The position numbers and the translations under genes are program-made. This document shows positions 50,437-58,102 of a DNA stretch of 64,000 nt, one piece after another (position 1 is the stretch's first letter; each line of letters begins with the position of its first letter). This DNA comes from a virus: positions 1-64,000 of IMG/VR virus record IMGVR_UViG_3300007775_000157. One strand, 5' to 3'. Below the pieces are notes generated by a model. It ran no database searches. It saw only the letters and a program-made list of their open reading frames with translations, and was not told the DNA's origin.

Positions 50437-51072
50437 ATGGCAGCAGCAATTACATTTTATGCCGGTCAGGGCGGTGGAGTTTGGCAGAATCTGAATTCAT
50501 CTGGTCTTGGATTTTTCGGTGCATCTTTTGGGACTTCGGTTCAAGTTGGGCAGTATCAAGATAGCACTTTCATTACCACCAGCAATGGTTCTTCTCAAGG
50601 TCCACAGGCTACTAACTGTAAATTTGAAACTCCTTCGGGTGTCATCATAAATGGAGATTCGTCGATTCAGCCGTCCGCTGTACCGATCAACTCTGGAACG
50701 ATGAACGTCAGGTTTACGTTTGATTCGGCAGTTCAGACACAAAATGCGGAACTGAGGATTTTTGATAGGTCTAATATCAATACTGGCGCAACAGGCGTCA
50801 CGACCAAGGTTTTGCAAGTCTGTAATGGTGGGTCTGGAGTTAGTTCTAGTGGAACGGCAATCGCTCCAGGTAGTCATTCCGGTTGGTTTACCCCGGTAGG
50901 TTCTAGCGTTACTGTCCCGTTGCTTAGCAGCGCTGGTACTAGTGGTACGAGCATTTCGGGTGTTGCAACCCAGGACGATCGTCACGATTGGTACGTTTGT
51001 CTATCAGCAAGTCCGGATAGTATTGGAGCTAAAGAGGCTTTTGGTCTCTACGTACAATTAGAATATCTCTAA
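50437..51072 (+). CDS. Virion-like beta protein, paralog of the preceding gene
   Basis: A 211-residue Gly/Ser-rich protein. It has one of the strongest ribosome sites in the window (AAAGGGAGGTGA), its own promoter and a terminator, so it is probably abundant. SSGLGFFGASFGTSVQVGQY and DDRHDWYVCLSASPDSIGAK match the preceding protein. One Cys pair is near the centre. Likely a structural decoration or tail protein. Confidence 0.62.
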   Translation: MAAAITFYAGQGGGVWQNLNSSGLGFFGASFGTSVQVGQYQDSTFITTSNGSSQGPQATNCKFETPSGVIINGDSSIQPSAVPINSGTMNVRFTFDSAVQTQNAELRIFDRSNINTGATGVTTKVLQVCNGGSGVSSSGTAIAPGSHSGWFTPVGSSVTVPLLSSAGTSGTSISGVATQDDRHDWYVCLSASPDSIGAKEAFGLYVQLEYL

Positions 51073-51092
51073 TATCTTAATGACCGAAATAC

Positions 51093-51139
51093 GGGGGAAT
51101 GTGTTGATTGACCCAACGATCATAGCTTCCCCCTTTTTT
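51093..51139 (+). terminator. Rho-independent terminator
   Basis: Outer stem GGGGGAA / TTCCCCC, with an inner hairpin GTTG/CAAC in a 27-base loop, then six T. Ends the paralog transcript. Confidence 0.82.
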
Positions 51140-51154
51140 ATTTGAAGGATTATT

Positions 51155-51472
51155 ATGTGGTCAAAAACGATGGGACTAGATGGTAATATGTATGATTCGT
51201 CTTCAGAGGCGAATGTTGCTGATTGGTTGTATTTAAACGATATAGAATATGTACCACATAAAAAACTCCCTAAGCCAAGCCGAGGCATATGTGATTTTTA
51301 TCTGCCAGACTGTAAATTATGGATAGAATATGACGGTTTGATGGAAGTAAGGAAAGATGATAAACTGTTAAAAAAACAACAGTTTTATGAAGATCACAAT
51401 ATGAATTTTCTTATTATCACAAGAGACAACTGGCAAAGAGATTTGCTGGAACAAATAGAATTAGGGGCATAA
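51155..51472 (+). CDS. PD-(D/E)XK nuclease-like protein (VSR/DUF559-like)
   Basis: A 105-residue protein with a compact nuclease pattern: SSSEANVADWLYLNDIEYVP (Glu18), GICDFYLPD (Asp47), LWIEYDGLMEV (Glu57, Asp59). The 'E ... C/VDFYLP ... W.IEYDG' plan is that of very-short-patch-repair and DUF559-type endonucleases and of some free-standing homing enzymes. It might nick DNA in recombination, repair or genome mobility. AAGGA before ATG 51155, just after a terminator. Confidence 0.65.
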   Translation: MWSKTMGLDGNMYDSSSEANVADWLYLNDIEYVPHKKLPKPSRGICDFYLPDCKLWIEYDGLMEVRKDDKLLKKQQFYEDHNMNFLIITRDNWQRDLLEQIELGA

Positions 51473-51473
51473 G

Positions 51474-51869
51474 ATGGGCATAACTAAAAAATCTAATGCA
51501 ATCTATGGCGTTATATTCACGATAATTGGTATTATTGGTGGGGCGACAGGTACAGCTTTTAGTATTGGCGCAGACAAACAAAGAATAAATGATCAATTAA
51601 ATAACAATACTCGTGCAGTCTCTCTCGTAGAAGGGAAACTACAAGACTATAAAACTAAAATAGAGAAAGAGACAAAAGAACAAAGACAAAATTTACAAGA
51701 CGAACTAGATCGGCTGGTGAAAGTTATGTCCTCTCAAGTATCTTCTATACAAAACAGTTTAGTAGACATAAACGGCAATGTTTCTAATCTGAGAACGGAC
51801 GTAAAAGTAATTCAAGCCATAGTAGAAAGACTAGAAAAACAATTGAAATCGTCTAGAACGTCAAATTAG
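51474..51869 (+). CDS. Membrane-anchored coiled-coil protein (possible holin/spanin-like)
   Basis: A 131-residue protein with one N-terminal membrane segment (about 9-31: AIYGVIFTIIGIIGGATGTA) and a long coiled coil to the end (residues 35-125, heptad-like LQDYKTKIEKETKEQRQNLQ). This layout is seen in some phage lysis or tail-membrane proteins, but no lysin gene is beside it. Its stop overlaps the stop of the convergent minus-strand gene (shared TTAG). Start one base after the preceding stop. Confidence 0.5.
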   Translation: MGITKKSNAIYGVIFTIIGIIGGATGTAFSIGADKQRINDQLNNNTRAVSLVEGKLQDYKTKIEKETKEQRQNLQDELDRLVKVMSSQVSSIQNSLVDINGNVSNLRTDVKVIQAIVERLEKQLKSSRTSN

Positions 51870-52342
51870 TTCCAGTTGTAGCAAACAACTACAGCCCTTT
51901 CCAAGATGGTTTTTAAAATACAGGATTCACCAATAGTAATGTTGTGACTGGCTACGCAGATGTTGGGTTGATCGCTTCTTTTAACGCTTAGATGGATTCT
52001 GAGAACACCCTGGTCATCCTTACCGAAGTAAAGAACTGAATTCCCATTCTGGTTGGAATGAAACAGCCCTTTGTGTTTTCCTTTCTGGCTGTCGAATGGT
52101 CCAACCGCTGGTTTCATACCATTTAATACCGACAGAATTTCTCCAATATCACTATCGCCTAATTTGAAAGAGATTTTTTTGTCCCAATCAAATTTAGCAT
52201 TTCCGTCTTCTGTCTTTCCGCATTGCTTAGCCATTTCTAGAAATACACAATCTTTTTTAGAAGATATGCTCCATTGAGATGCACAGCCGTCACAACTTCT
52301 ACGCGGTTTATACATTATGTATGATTTCGGGAAATTACTCAT
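51866..52342 (-). CDS. Possible ssDNA-binding protein (Whirly/PC4-like fold), with Cys cluster
   Basis: A 158-residue protein. The N-terminus has CDGCASQWSISSKKDC and a further Cys, like a zinc site. The rest alternates strands and ends in a helix: FDWDKKISFKLGDSDIGEIL, LFHSNQNGNSVLYFGKDDQ, RIHLSVKRSD, then GESCILKTILERAVVVCYNW. The pattern (strands, 'K.D.GE.L.VL.G', 'GLFH', 'GN..L', closing helix) resembles Whirly/PC4-type ssDNA-binding proteins. The label is a hypothesis. It is the last gene of the minus-strand run. Confidence 0.4.
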   Translation of the reverse strand: MSNFPKSYIMYKPRRSCDGCASQWSISSKKDCVFLEMAKQCGKTEDGNAKFDWDKKISFKLGDSDIGEILSVLNGMKPAVGPFDSQKGKHKGLFHSNQNGNSVLYFGKDDQGVLRIHLSVKRSDQPNICVASHNITIGESCILKTILERAVVVCYNWN

Positions 52343-52344
52343 TA

Positions 52345-53298
52345 TTATGTTCCTTTCTCTGTTTTGGGGGTTGTTGATTCTTCTTTTAATTCTCTCATTC
52401 TTTTCGCTGTCAATAAAGCGTCTTCATATGTAAGAGATTGAAGGTTCACGTCTCCAGTATTTTCATCCATTTTATATTCAATTCCAAGATCATCCAATAC
52501 ATCAGAAATGATAAAATTATTCCTCGTAGCCATCATCCTTATCATGGTAATTTGACTTGTATGTATTGAACCACCACTTTGCACATCAGAAGAGTTAGCT
52601 ACAGTCTTGCTAATTTCTTCAGCAGACACCACTCTTTTCAAACAAAGTGCATTTCTGAACATACGACCCTTAGCCCTTGTGTCTGCCATAGCAACTAGAT
52701 AAGTTGCATAATCTTCTATGCAATTTTCTGGATGAGCATCTGCTAGCGCCTCGAATCTTTTGGTAATCCCGGTATTTCTGTTCATAAAAATACCCCAGGC
52801 CTTGACAGCAGCCCTAAAACCATTCTCTGAAGTTGGCGAACACACAAGATCACAACCTTCTTCAATCATTTCTCCAAGAATTAATCCCGCTATACGTCTC
52901 AACCCTTCTACTCTTGGATTTTGACCATCGACTTCGTCATCCATAAATTGTCCAAGAACATATTGAGTCCATTCAGGATCGCAAGGGTCAGGTGGTGATT
53001 TCGGCAAATCATCGCCTGCCGTCTCTATCTCTACTGTCTCTTGTTGTGAACTTATTTTTTCTGGCATGTTTATTTCAACTCCAAGGTCATCTTCGTCATC
53101 TATTTCTTCTACGTTGCCCAAAATCGATATTATTTTTTCATTCTCTAGACATAGCTTAAGTTGCTTCAATAATTCTGGTCTCTTAAAAAGTTTCCCGTTC
53201 TCATCGGAAAGCTGTTCTTTTGTATACCCCTTGCTTATAAGAACTTTGTATAATTGTTTTTTGTCCATCCTGGTCGGCGGCACATTTATATCTGACAT
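52345..53298 (-). CDS. Putative recombination/ssDNA-annealing-like protein
   Basis: A 317-residue protein. Residues 1-100 are acidic and variable; the core is near residues 105-235: VEGLRRIAGLILGEMIEEGC, RFEALADAHPENCIEDYATY and MADTRAKGRMFRNALCLKRV followed by VSAEE. The 'ADA.P.N ... Y..AMA.TRA.GRA.R.AL.L..VV' pattern recalls Rad52/ERF-type annealing proteins. That link is by memory only. ATG 53298 overlaps the preceding gene's end by 13 bases. It lies two bases upstream of the possible ssDNA-binding gene, which supports a shared DNA role. Confidence 0.4.
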   Translation of the reverse strand: MSDINVPPTRMDKKQLYKVLISKGYTKEQLSDENGKLFKRPELLKQLKLCLENEKIISILGNVEEIDDEDDLGVEINMPEKISSQQETVEIETAGDDLPKSPPDPCDPEWTQYVLGQFMDDEVDGQNPRVEGLRRIAGLILGEMIEEGCDLVCSPTSENGFRAAVKAWGIFMNRNTGITKRFEALADAHPENCIEDYATYLVAMADTRAKGRMFRNALCLKRVVSAEEISKTVANSSDVQSGGSIHTSQITMIRMMATRNNFIISDVLDDLGIEYKMDENTGDVNLQSLTYEDALLTAKRMRELKEESTTPKTEKGT

Positions 53299-53879
53299 TT
53301 TTTCATCTCCAACAATATGAATTTAACAAAATTTTCTATATGAAAATCTGGAATAATTATTTCGCATGTTTTTATTCCAAATTCTGATTCTACTAATTTC
53401 TTATGATCTTCATGTCTAACTACAACAGAAATTCTTGGATCAATAAAAGTCTGTTCTATTTCTGTGATACTTGTGTTTGTATTGTATAAAAATTCTGGAT
53501 CAAATGCATAATAATAAATTCTTGATGCATTACTAGACAAAGCCAGTTTTGTTGTCGTTATATCTGTTGATATCAATGGATAATTGTTCCATCTAATTAG
53601 TGACGATATATTGAATACTGGACACAGAGGTTGTACGCACGGTGGTATCATGTGTTGAGAAAAAATTGAAATATCTACTCCAGAATATGATCTGCACAAA
53701 TTGTTTATATTCACTATACCTGTGTAGTTTAAATGAGAAATACCTAAGTGATTGAAAATAATCCCTATAGTAGTCAAGTCGTCAGATAAATCAAGACCTA
53801 TATTCGCCATTTCTTCTGACGCTATCGCTTTTCTTTTAAGGGATTCTAATCTACCTTTGTTTTTTTGTTTTTTAGCCAT
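53286..53879 (-). CDS. Unknown protein in glycosylation cluster
   Basis: A 197-residue protein with a basic first 20 residues (MAKKQKNKGRLESLKRKAIA), then a Rossmann-like mix: LTTIGIIFNHLGISHLNYTG, ISTDITTTKLALSSNASRIY, FIDPRISVVVRHEDHKKLVE. It looks like a nucleotide-sugar or GT-like fold without motifs, or a degenerate member. Overlap of eight bases with the GT2 gene upstream supports co-function. Confidence 0.45.
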   Translation of the reverse strand: MAKKQKNKGRLESLKRKAIASEEMANIGLDLSDDLTTIGIIFNHLGISHLNYTGIVNINNLCRSYSGVDISIFSQHMIPPCVQPLCPVFNISSLIRWNNYPLISTDITTTKLALSSNASRIYYYAFDPEFLYNTNTSITEIEQTFIDPRISVVVRHEDHKKLVESEFGIKTCEIIIPDFHIENFVKFILLEMKKCQI

Positions 53880-54651
53880 TGTTATTCCTATTTTGCTCTA
53901 TTATTGATCTTCGAATAAGATTTTCTTGAGCTTGAATAAATTCTTTTTCGGAATCATCTAGGTCTACAACGAGATTATTGTGTAGTGGTTCTGGTATATG
54001 ATATATCAACCCTACATTAGATATTCGCAATAACAAATCATACGCCTCACTTTTCTGTATGTTGTCGTTAAATGCGCTCCGAAGTTTTATTAAGGCTTCT
54101 ATTCTTATCATAAAATTTAAATCATATGTAAATTCAGACAAGAGTCTCTGGGCGTCGAATGAACTCAGAAACAATCTTGTTTTCAAACCATTTCGTCCGT
54201 GTTGTATATAATCATTTACTACACATGCGACATAAGAATGTTTATTGAAGATATCTAGAGACCTTTGAATTTTATTTTCTTCGTACCAACTTGTTGGGTC
54301 CAAAAACCCAAAGATGTTTGTAGGCCTATTATTCATCCTCATTGCAACATTCATAGTGTTGGCAATAGTGTTCTTTCTTTGGCGAAAGATAGTTACCGGG
54401 ACACCATGTAATGTTCCGTCAAATTTTGGTGGTAATCCAGTTTGCCCGTCTATTGTAACACTTTCTGCCCCCAATAATTCGCACAGCTTATCATACGTTC
54501 CATCCGTACTATCGTTGTCTCCAATGATCACCTTATTTGCCGGACGATTACCGGATATTACGGATAGAATAGCTCTTTCTATGGTATCTGCGTTATTCTG
54601 TGTCGCAGTTATAACGGTTACTATTTTGTCGTCTTGCATCGTGATATACAT
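53872..54651 (-). CDS. Family 2 glycosyltransferase
   Basis: A GT-A fold enzyme of about 259 residues. It begins with MQDDKIVTVITATQNNADTI after a short leader and has RAILSVISG, KVIIGDNDSTDGTYDKL (donor base binding) and IFGFLDPTSWYEENKI, where the DxD is replaced by DPTSW, so metal-binding is uncertain. Start chosen is ATG 54651 after AAGGA; a TTG at 54669 lies further into the upstream gene. Donor and acceptor unknown. Part of a minus-strand cluster with several other glycosyltransferases. Confidence 0.7.
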   Translation of the reverse strand: MYITMQDDKIVTVITATQNNADTIERAILSVISGNRPANKVIIGDNDSTDGTYDKLCELLGAESVTIDGQTGLPPKFDGTLHGVPVTIFRQRKNTIANTMNVAMRMNNRPTNIFGFLDPTSWYEENKIQRSLDIFNKHSYVACVVNDYIQHGRNGLKTRLFLSSFDAQRLLSEFTYDLNFMIRIEALIKLRSAFNDNIQKSEAYDLLLRISNVGLIYHIPEPLHNNLVVDLDDSEKEFIQAQENLIRRSIIEQNRNNNG

Positions 54652-55400
54652 GATCCTTCGCAAAGCCAAGAAAGCTTTATATGAGTCGTTTTACTTTCTT
54701 CTTCAAGCACATTTGTGAACGTATCTGAGACCTTATTTGCCATTAATGTCCTGTATGGCACTGTGATAAATAAACCAGAATGTATGAAGTTTTCATGAAG
54801 AAATGTCTGATGCGTCATATATGGAACAGACCAATGAATTACTCTGGCAGGTATTTGCTGCACTCTGACAGCCAGTTCATCGATGTTACGAACAATGCTA
54901 CCGGCCCTAATCACAAAGAAAAATGGAGATTTGACCATCTTGACAATTCTTCTTATAGTCTGTTCTGTCTGCAAAGGAGGTTCATGATCTACACTACTAT
55001 TTGCAACAATTTCAATTGGTGTTTGTTTGTTATTCTGGAGATATTGCATGGCTAGATTTTTTCTATCTCCAAACCCGGTGGTATCTGCTATAATAACTTT
55101 TTTTGCATAATTCTTATACCAAGACGAATTACCAATTGTAGTTTCAAGGTCTTTTATGGTATCTCTGTGTTCGTCAAATATAACAATTAGATCGAACACC
55201 AATTTATTATCAGCTATTATTGCTTGTATCATTGCTTCAGTCTCTGTTAGGCCTTTATCTTTAGCCCAAGAAATACTTCGGCAGCATCGACAATATCCTG
55301 GAGCGACCATCTTGCCATTCAGGTCAATGTTAAATTGACCTATCGCACACTGCTTGTTAGCCTTGAGAAAACAACAACCTTCACATCCTGTGGTTAACAT
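54621..55400 (-). CDS. GT-A-like protein with N-terminal cysteine cluster
   Basis: A 259-residue protein. The first 45 residues hold seven Cys in CEGCCFLKANKQC and GYCRCCRSISW, a likely zinc or disulfide module I recall before glycosyltransferase-like domains of phages. The remainder is GT-A-like: FDLIVIFDEHRDTIKDLETT, KKVIIADTTGFGDRKN, AMQYLQNNK, and FFFVIRAGSIVRNIDELA in place of the usual DxD. It may be a sugar transferase or an inactive relative. Overlaps both neighbours. Confidence 0.5.
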   Translation of the reverse strand: MLTTGCEGCCFLKANKQCAIGQFNIDLNGKMVAPGYCRCCRSISWAKDKGLTETEAMIQAIIADNKLVFDLIVIFDEHRDTIKDLETTIGNSSWYKNYAKKVIIADTTGFGDRKNLAMQYLQNNKQTPIEIVANSSVDHEPPLQTEQTIRRIVKMVKSPFFFVIRAGSIVRNIDELAVRVQQIPARVIHWSVPYMTHQTFLHENFIHSGLFITVPYRTLMANKVSDTFTNVLEEESKTTHIKLSWLCEGSCISRCKTTK

Positions 55401-55867
55401 TTGACACCCTCTACGTAAATAGCTATACCCTCATACCTTTTTAAAGTCAATTTTATCCTAAATTTTTCTAATAAATTAATAAGGGTTCCGGCATCTATCA
55501 TAGAAACTCTTACATCGTTGTTTTTCCTGAAACCAAAAACGATATTAGAATATTCTTCCAAACTAATTTGTCCTTGATAAAAGGATTTCGCTGTCAAAAG
55601 ACAGTCTGGAACGAGAATTTTTATTACTCCACCAATAGCAAGTTTTTCTATCCAGTTTTCAATAGTAGAAGACAAACGATCAGACTGAATATACTGTAGA
55701 CAATCGATAGCGATTATTTGTTCTACAGAAGAACTTTTAGTTAACCAATCTATGTTAGTAATATCCCCTTGTCTATAAATAGAATCGGGAAAATCGCCTG
55801 GCGGCATTTTATCGATATTAACACAATCTGTCCTGATATCTTGTCCACAACCTAGGTTTACTTTCAT
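55394..55867 (-). CDS. SAM-dependent methyltransferase-like protein
   Basis: A 157-residue Rossmann methyltransferase: LGCGQDIRTDCVNIDKMPPG (SAM motif I and acidic end of strand 2), then GDITNIDWLTKSSSVEQIIA, DCLQYIQSDRLSSTIENWIE and GGVIKILVPDCLL. It matches type-11 methyltransferases that act on sugars, lipids or peptides. Short but complete in core elements. Within the glycosylation cluster, sugar methylation is the plausible job. Confidence 0.75.
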   Translation of the reverse strand: MKVNLGCGQDIRTDCVNIDKMPPGDFPDSIYRQGDITNIDWLTKSSSVEQIIAIDCLQYIQSDRLSSTIENWIEKLAIGGVIKILVPDCLLTAKSFYQGQISLEEYSNIVFGFRKNNDVRVSMIDAGTLINLLEKFRIKLTLKRYEGIAIYVEGVKC

Positions 55868-55880
55868 CTTACTTCCTTTT

Positions 55881-56900
55881 CTAATCTAAGCATCCAACAG
55901 GACATTCTGCGACTTTCCAAAATGCCTTATTCCATGCATCAATAAATTGTTGTTGTCCAAACATATCTATTACAGTCTGCCTTCCAGCAGCCCCTATTTC
56001 TGCTGCCATGTCTTGGTCATCTATTAAATTCTTTAACGCCTTTTTCATTTGTACTGGATCATTAGTTATAAAACCATTTTTTCCATTCTCAATAAATTCG
56101 GGGAGAGAAGTTGTGGCGGTCGTAACAACCGGACAGCCAACGGACATTGCTTCTAGTATCGCGAATGGGCAAGACGACCAAAGTGTGGTATTGAGGAATA
56201 CAGAGGCGTGTCTATATAGTTCTCTAAGATGGTCTGTGTTGTCAGCCATTACAGAAAATCCCGGACTATCGCCCCATGGATTAACTTCTAGGCCATCGGT
56301 TACTTCTTTCCATATTGAAAAACCACAAATCCTATCTCTTGTCAAATAATTCCAGACGGCAGTCATAACCTTGCCGTCTCCACCAACCCATCCATTCCAA
56401 TAATCTGTGTCCATACCGTGTCTAATTATTTGTACATTCTTGTCTTCTGGGTCTCTAAACCAGGCGAAGGCAGAAAAATCTGCCACGAATATATCGTGAT
56501 TGGTCTTGAGGTTTCCTATTTGTTCTATCGTTTGATCTGTCCAGTCTGGCCATGGTAATGTGTGTTCCATTTGCAATAAAGGTGCATTGATTTGTTTAGC
56601 TATTTGGCTCATGATTGGATAATGATCTATTCTGTTTTGGGTTAACACTAGATCAAAAGCAATATCTATTTTGAGTTGTCGAGACAAATCCCCATTTCCG
56701 AGAGGGATTATATTGGCTGGCATGGCTCTTTCTCTCTGGTCCCATTGATGAAACTTAGGATGATTCAACATATAAAAATTGTGGCCAGTCTTTGCCAAAG
56801 TCGCTTGATATGCTTCGTGATTTAGGGCAAACAAAATATTGAGAGGTTTGCTTTTATCTCTGTTTACGCTTCGTAAGGCGGTAGAAATTGGTGTAACCAT
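55881..56900 (-). CDS. GT4-type glycosyltransferase
   Basis: A 339-residue GT-B enzyme. N-terminal Rossmann with PLNILFALNHEAYQATLAKT; C-terminal donor domain with ASVFLNTTLWSSCPFAILEA, the E-x7-E stretch (AILEAMSVGCPVV), then TTSLPEFIENGKNGFITND. Normal length for the family. The sugar is unknown. It overlaps the next glycosyltransferase gene by one base, so the two are translationally coupled. Confidence 0.8.
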   Translation of the reverse strand: MVTPISTALRSVNRDKSKPLNILFALNHEAYQATLAKTGHNFYMLNHPKFHQWDQRERAMPANIIPLGNGDLSRQLKIDIAFDLVLTQNRIDHYPIMSQIAKQINAPLLQMEHTLPWPDWTDQTIEQIGNLKTNHDIFVADFSAFAWFRDPEDKNVQIIRHGMDTDYWNGWVGGDGKVMTAVWNYLTRDRICGFSIWKEVTDGLEVNPWGDSPGFSVMADNTDHLRELYRHASVFLNTTLWSSCPFAILEAMSVGCPVVTTATTSLPEFIENGKNGFITNDPVQMKKALKNLIDDQDMAAEIGAAGRQTVIDMFGQQQFIDAWNKAFWKVAECPVGCLD

Positions 56901-58087
56901 TAGTTTTCGCTCTCCAAGTTTTTCTTAGCTATCATGCCTATCTTTTCATAAGAGAATTCTTTTGCCCTTTGTTTTGCCAAGTTACCACGACGTTGTAGTT
57001 TGCCGCTTGCCCATTCTTCGTAAGCTTCTTGCATATGAGACACTAGAGTGCCTATATTGGGCTCGTACCACATTTCTTGTCCAGTATATAGGTCTGGAAA
57101 CGTGTCCACTTGACCGAAACATGGAGTTAACTGACCATTTATTAACCATCCAATTTTTGTATCACGCGGATATCCATGGAACAACTGAATATCTTCTTGC
57201 CAATAATCTTCGGCGTCTTTCAGCATCAATTCTGGATAAGCACCCCAAGCACTAAGTATCGCTGGATTTCCAAACCCCATGGCGTCGTGAGCCGGTATTC
57301 CCCATGCTTCACCATGACTAGCCGAAACAAAAACATCTCCAGTTCTGTGTAGCTCACATATTTGTTGTTCCGATACTGGATTTGTAATACAAATAACCGG
57401 AGGGTAATAATTATGCCTCATATATATATGCATGGATTTTTTTATATCATCTATCGTTGATTTAAGGATATTTGTTGCTTCTTCGGAAGTTTTGCCAGGG
57501 AGATTTGTTTTAATAACTAAGACAACATCATCCCGAACACTAAAAGCGCTGTAAAAAGCTCTTATAATTGCTATAATATTTTTACGTCTAGTCATTTCTC
57601 CTATTGTATAAAAAACACATTTACCATCGGTGCGTGGAATCTTTAATGATTCATATTCTTTGTCAAATCTTTCTGTATCGCATGAACATGGCAATATTTT
57701 AACAGGCAAAGACACACCACTTTTTTTAACGGCAGCAACATTCTGTATCGAAGGTACCCAAATTTCATCTAACATATTACAGCAATGAGACCAATTTGAT
57801 CGCAAGAAATTTGTAGTCTCCCAGTCAAATAATCCTATATTTTTGACGCCACCCTTAAATTCAAATTGATGTGGTAAAACGTGTTGAATAACCACATCAA
57901 CGTCATCGGTAGACTTGTCTTCTAGGTGTTTGACCTTTTTTGCCATAGTAGAATTGATGTTTTGAGAAAGTCTAATTGATCTTGCAACGACATTTATCCC
58001 GACTCGGTCCATGGCTAACATATTGTTTACAGCTTGATTGCCGTAGCCAGTACCATCTTTAAATACTCCAAGATAACAAACTTTCAT
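56900..58087 (-). CDS. GT4-type glycosyltransferase
   Basis: A 395-residue GT-B enzyme. It begins MKVCYLGVFKDGTGYGNQAV at ATG 58087 (a TTG one codon upstream is less likely). GKCVFYTIGEMTRRKNIIAI marks the donor domain start; TGDVFVSASHGEAWGIPAHD with AMGFGNPAI gives the donor-binding E-x7-D/E pair. N-terminal region has HQFEFKGGVKNIGLFDWETT, typical of phage glycosyltransferases that address surface glycans. Donor not predictable. Confidence 0.8.
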   Translation of the reverse strand: MKVCYLGVFKDGTGYGNQAVNNMLAMDRVGINVVARSIRLSQNINSTMAKKVKHLEDKSTDDVDVVIQHVLPHQFEFKGGVKNIGLFDWETTNFLRSNWSHCCNMLDEIWVPSIQNVAAVKKSGVSLPVKILPCSCDTERFDKEYESLKIPRTDGKCVFYTIGEMTRRKNIIAIIRAFYSAFSVRDDVVLVIKTNLPGKTSEEATNILKSTIDDIKKSMHIYMRHNYYPPVICITNPVSEQQICELHRTGDVFVSASHGEAWGIPAHDAMGFGNPAILSAWGAYPELMLKDAEDYWQEDIQLFHGYPRDTKIGWLINGQLTPCFGQVDTFPDLYTGQEMWYEPNIGTLVSHMQEAYEEWASGKLQRRGNLAKQRAKEFSYEKIGMIAKKNLESEN

Positions 58088-58102
58088 CAAATAAGAACCT
58101 TT

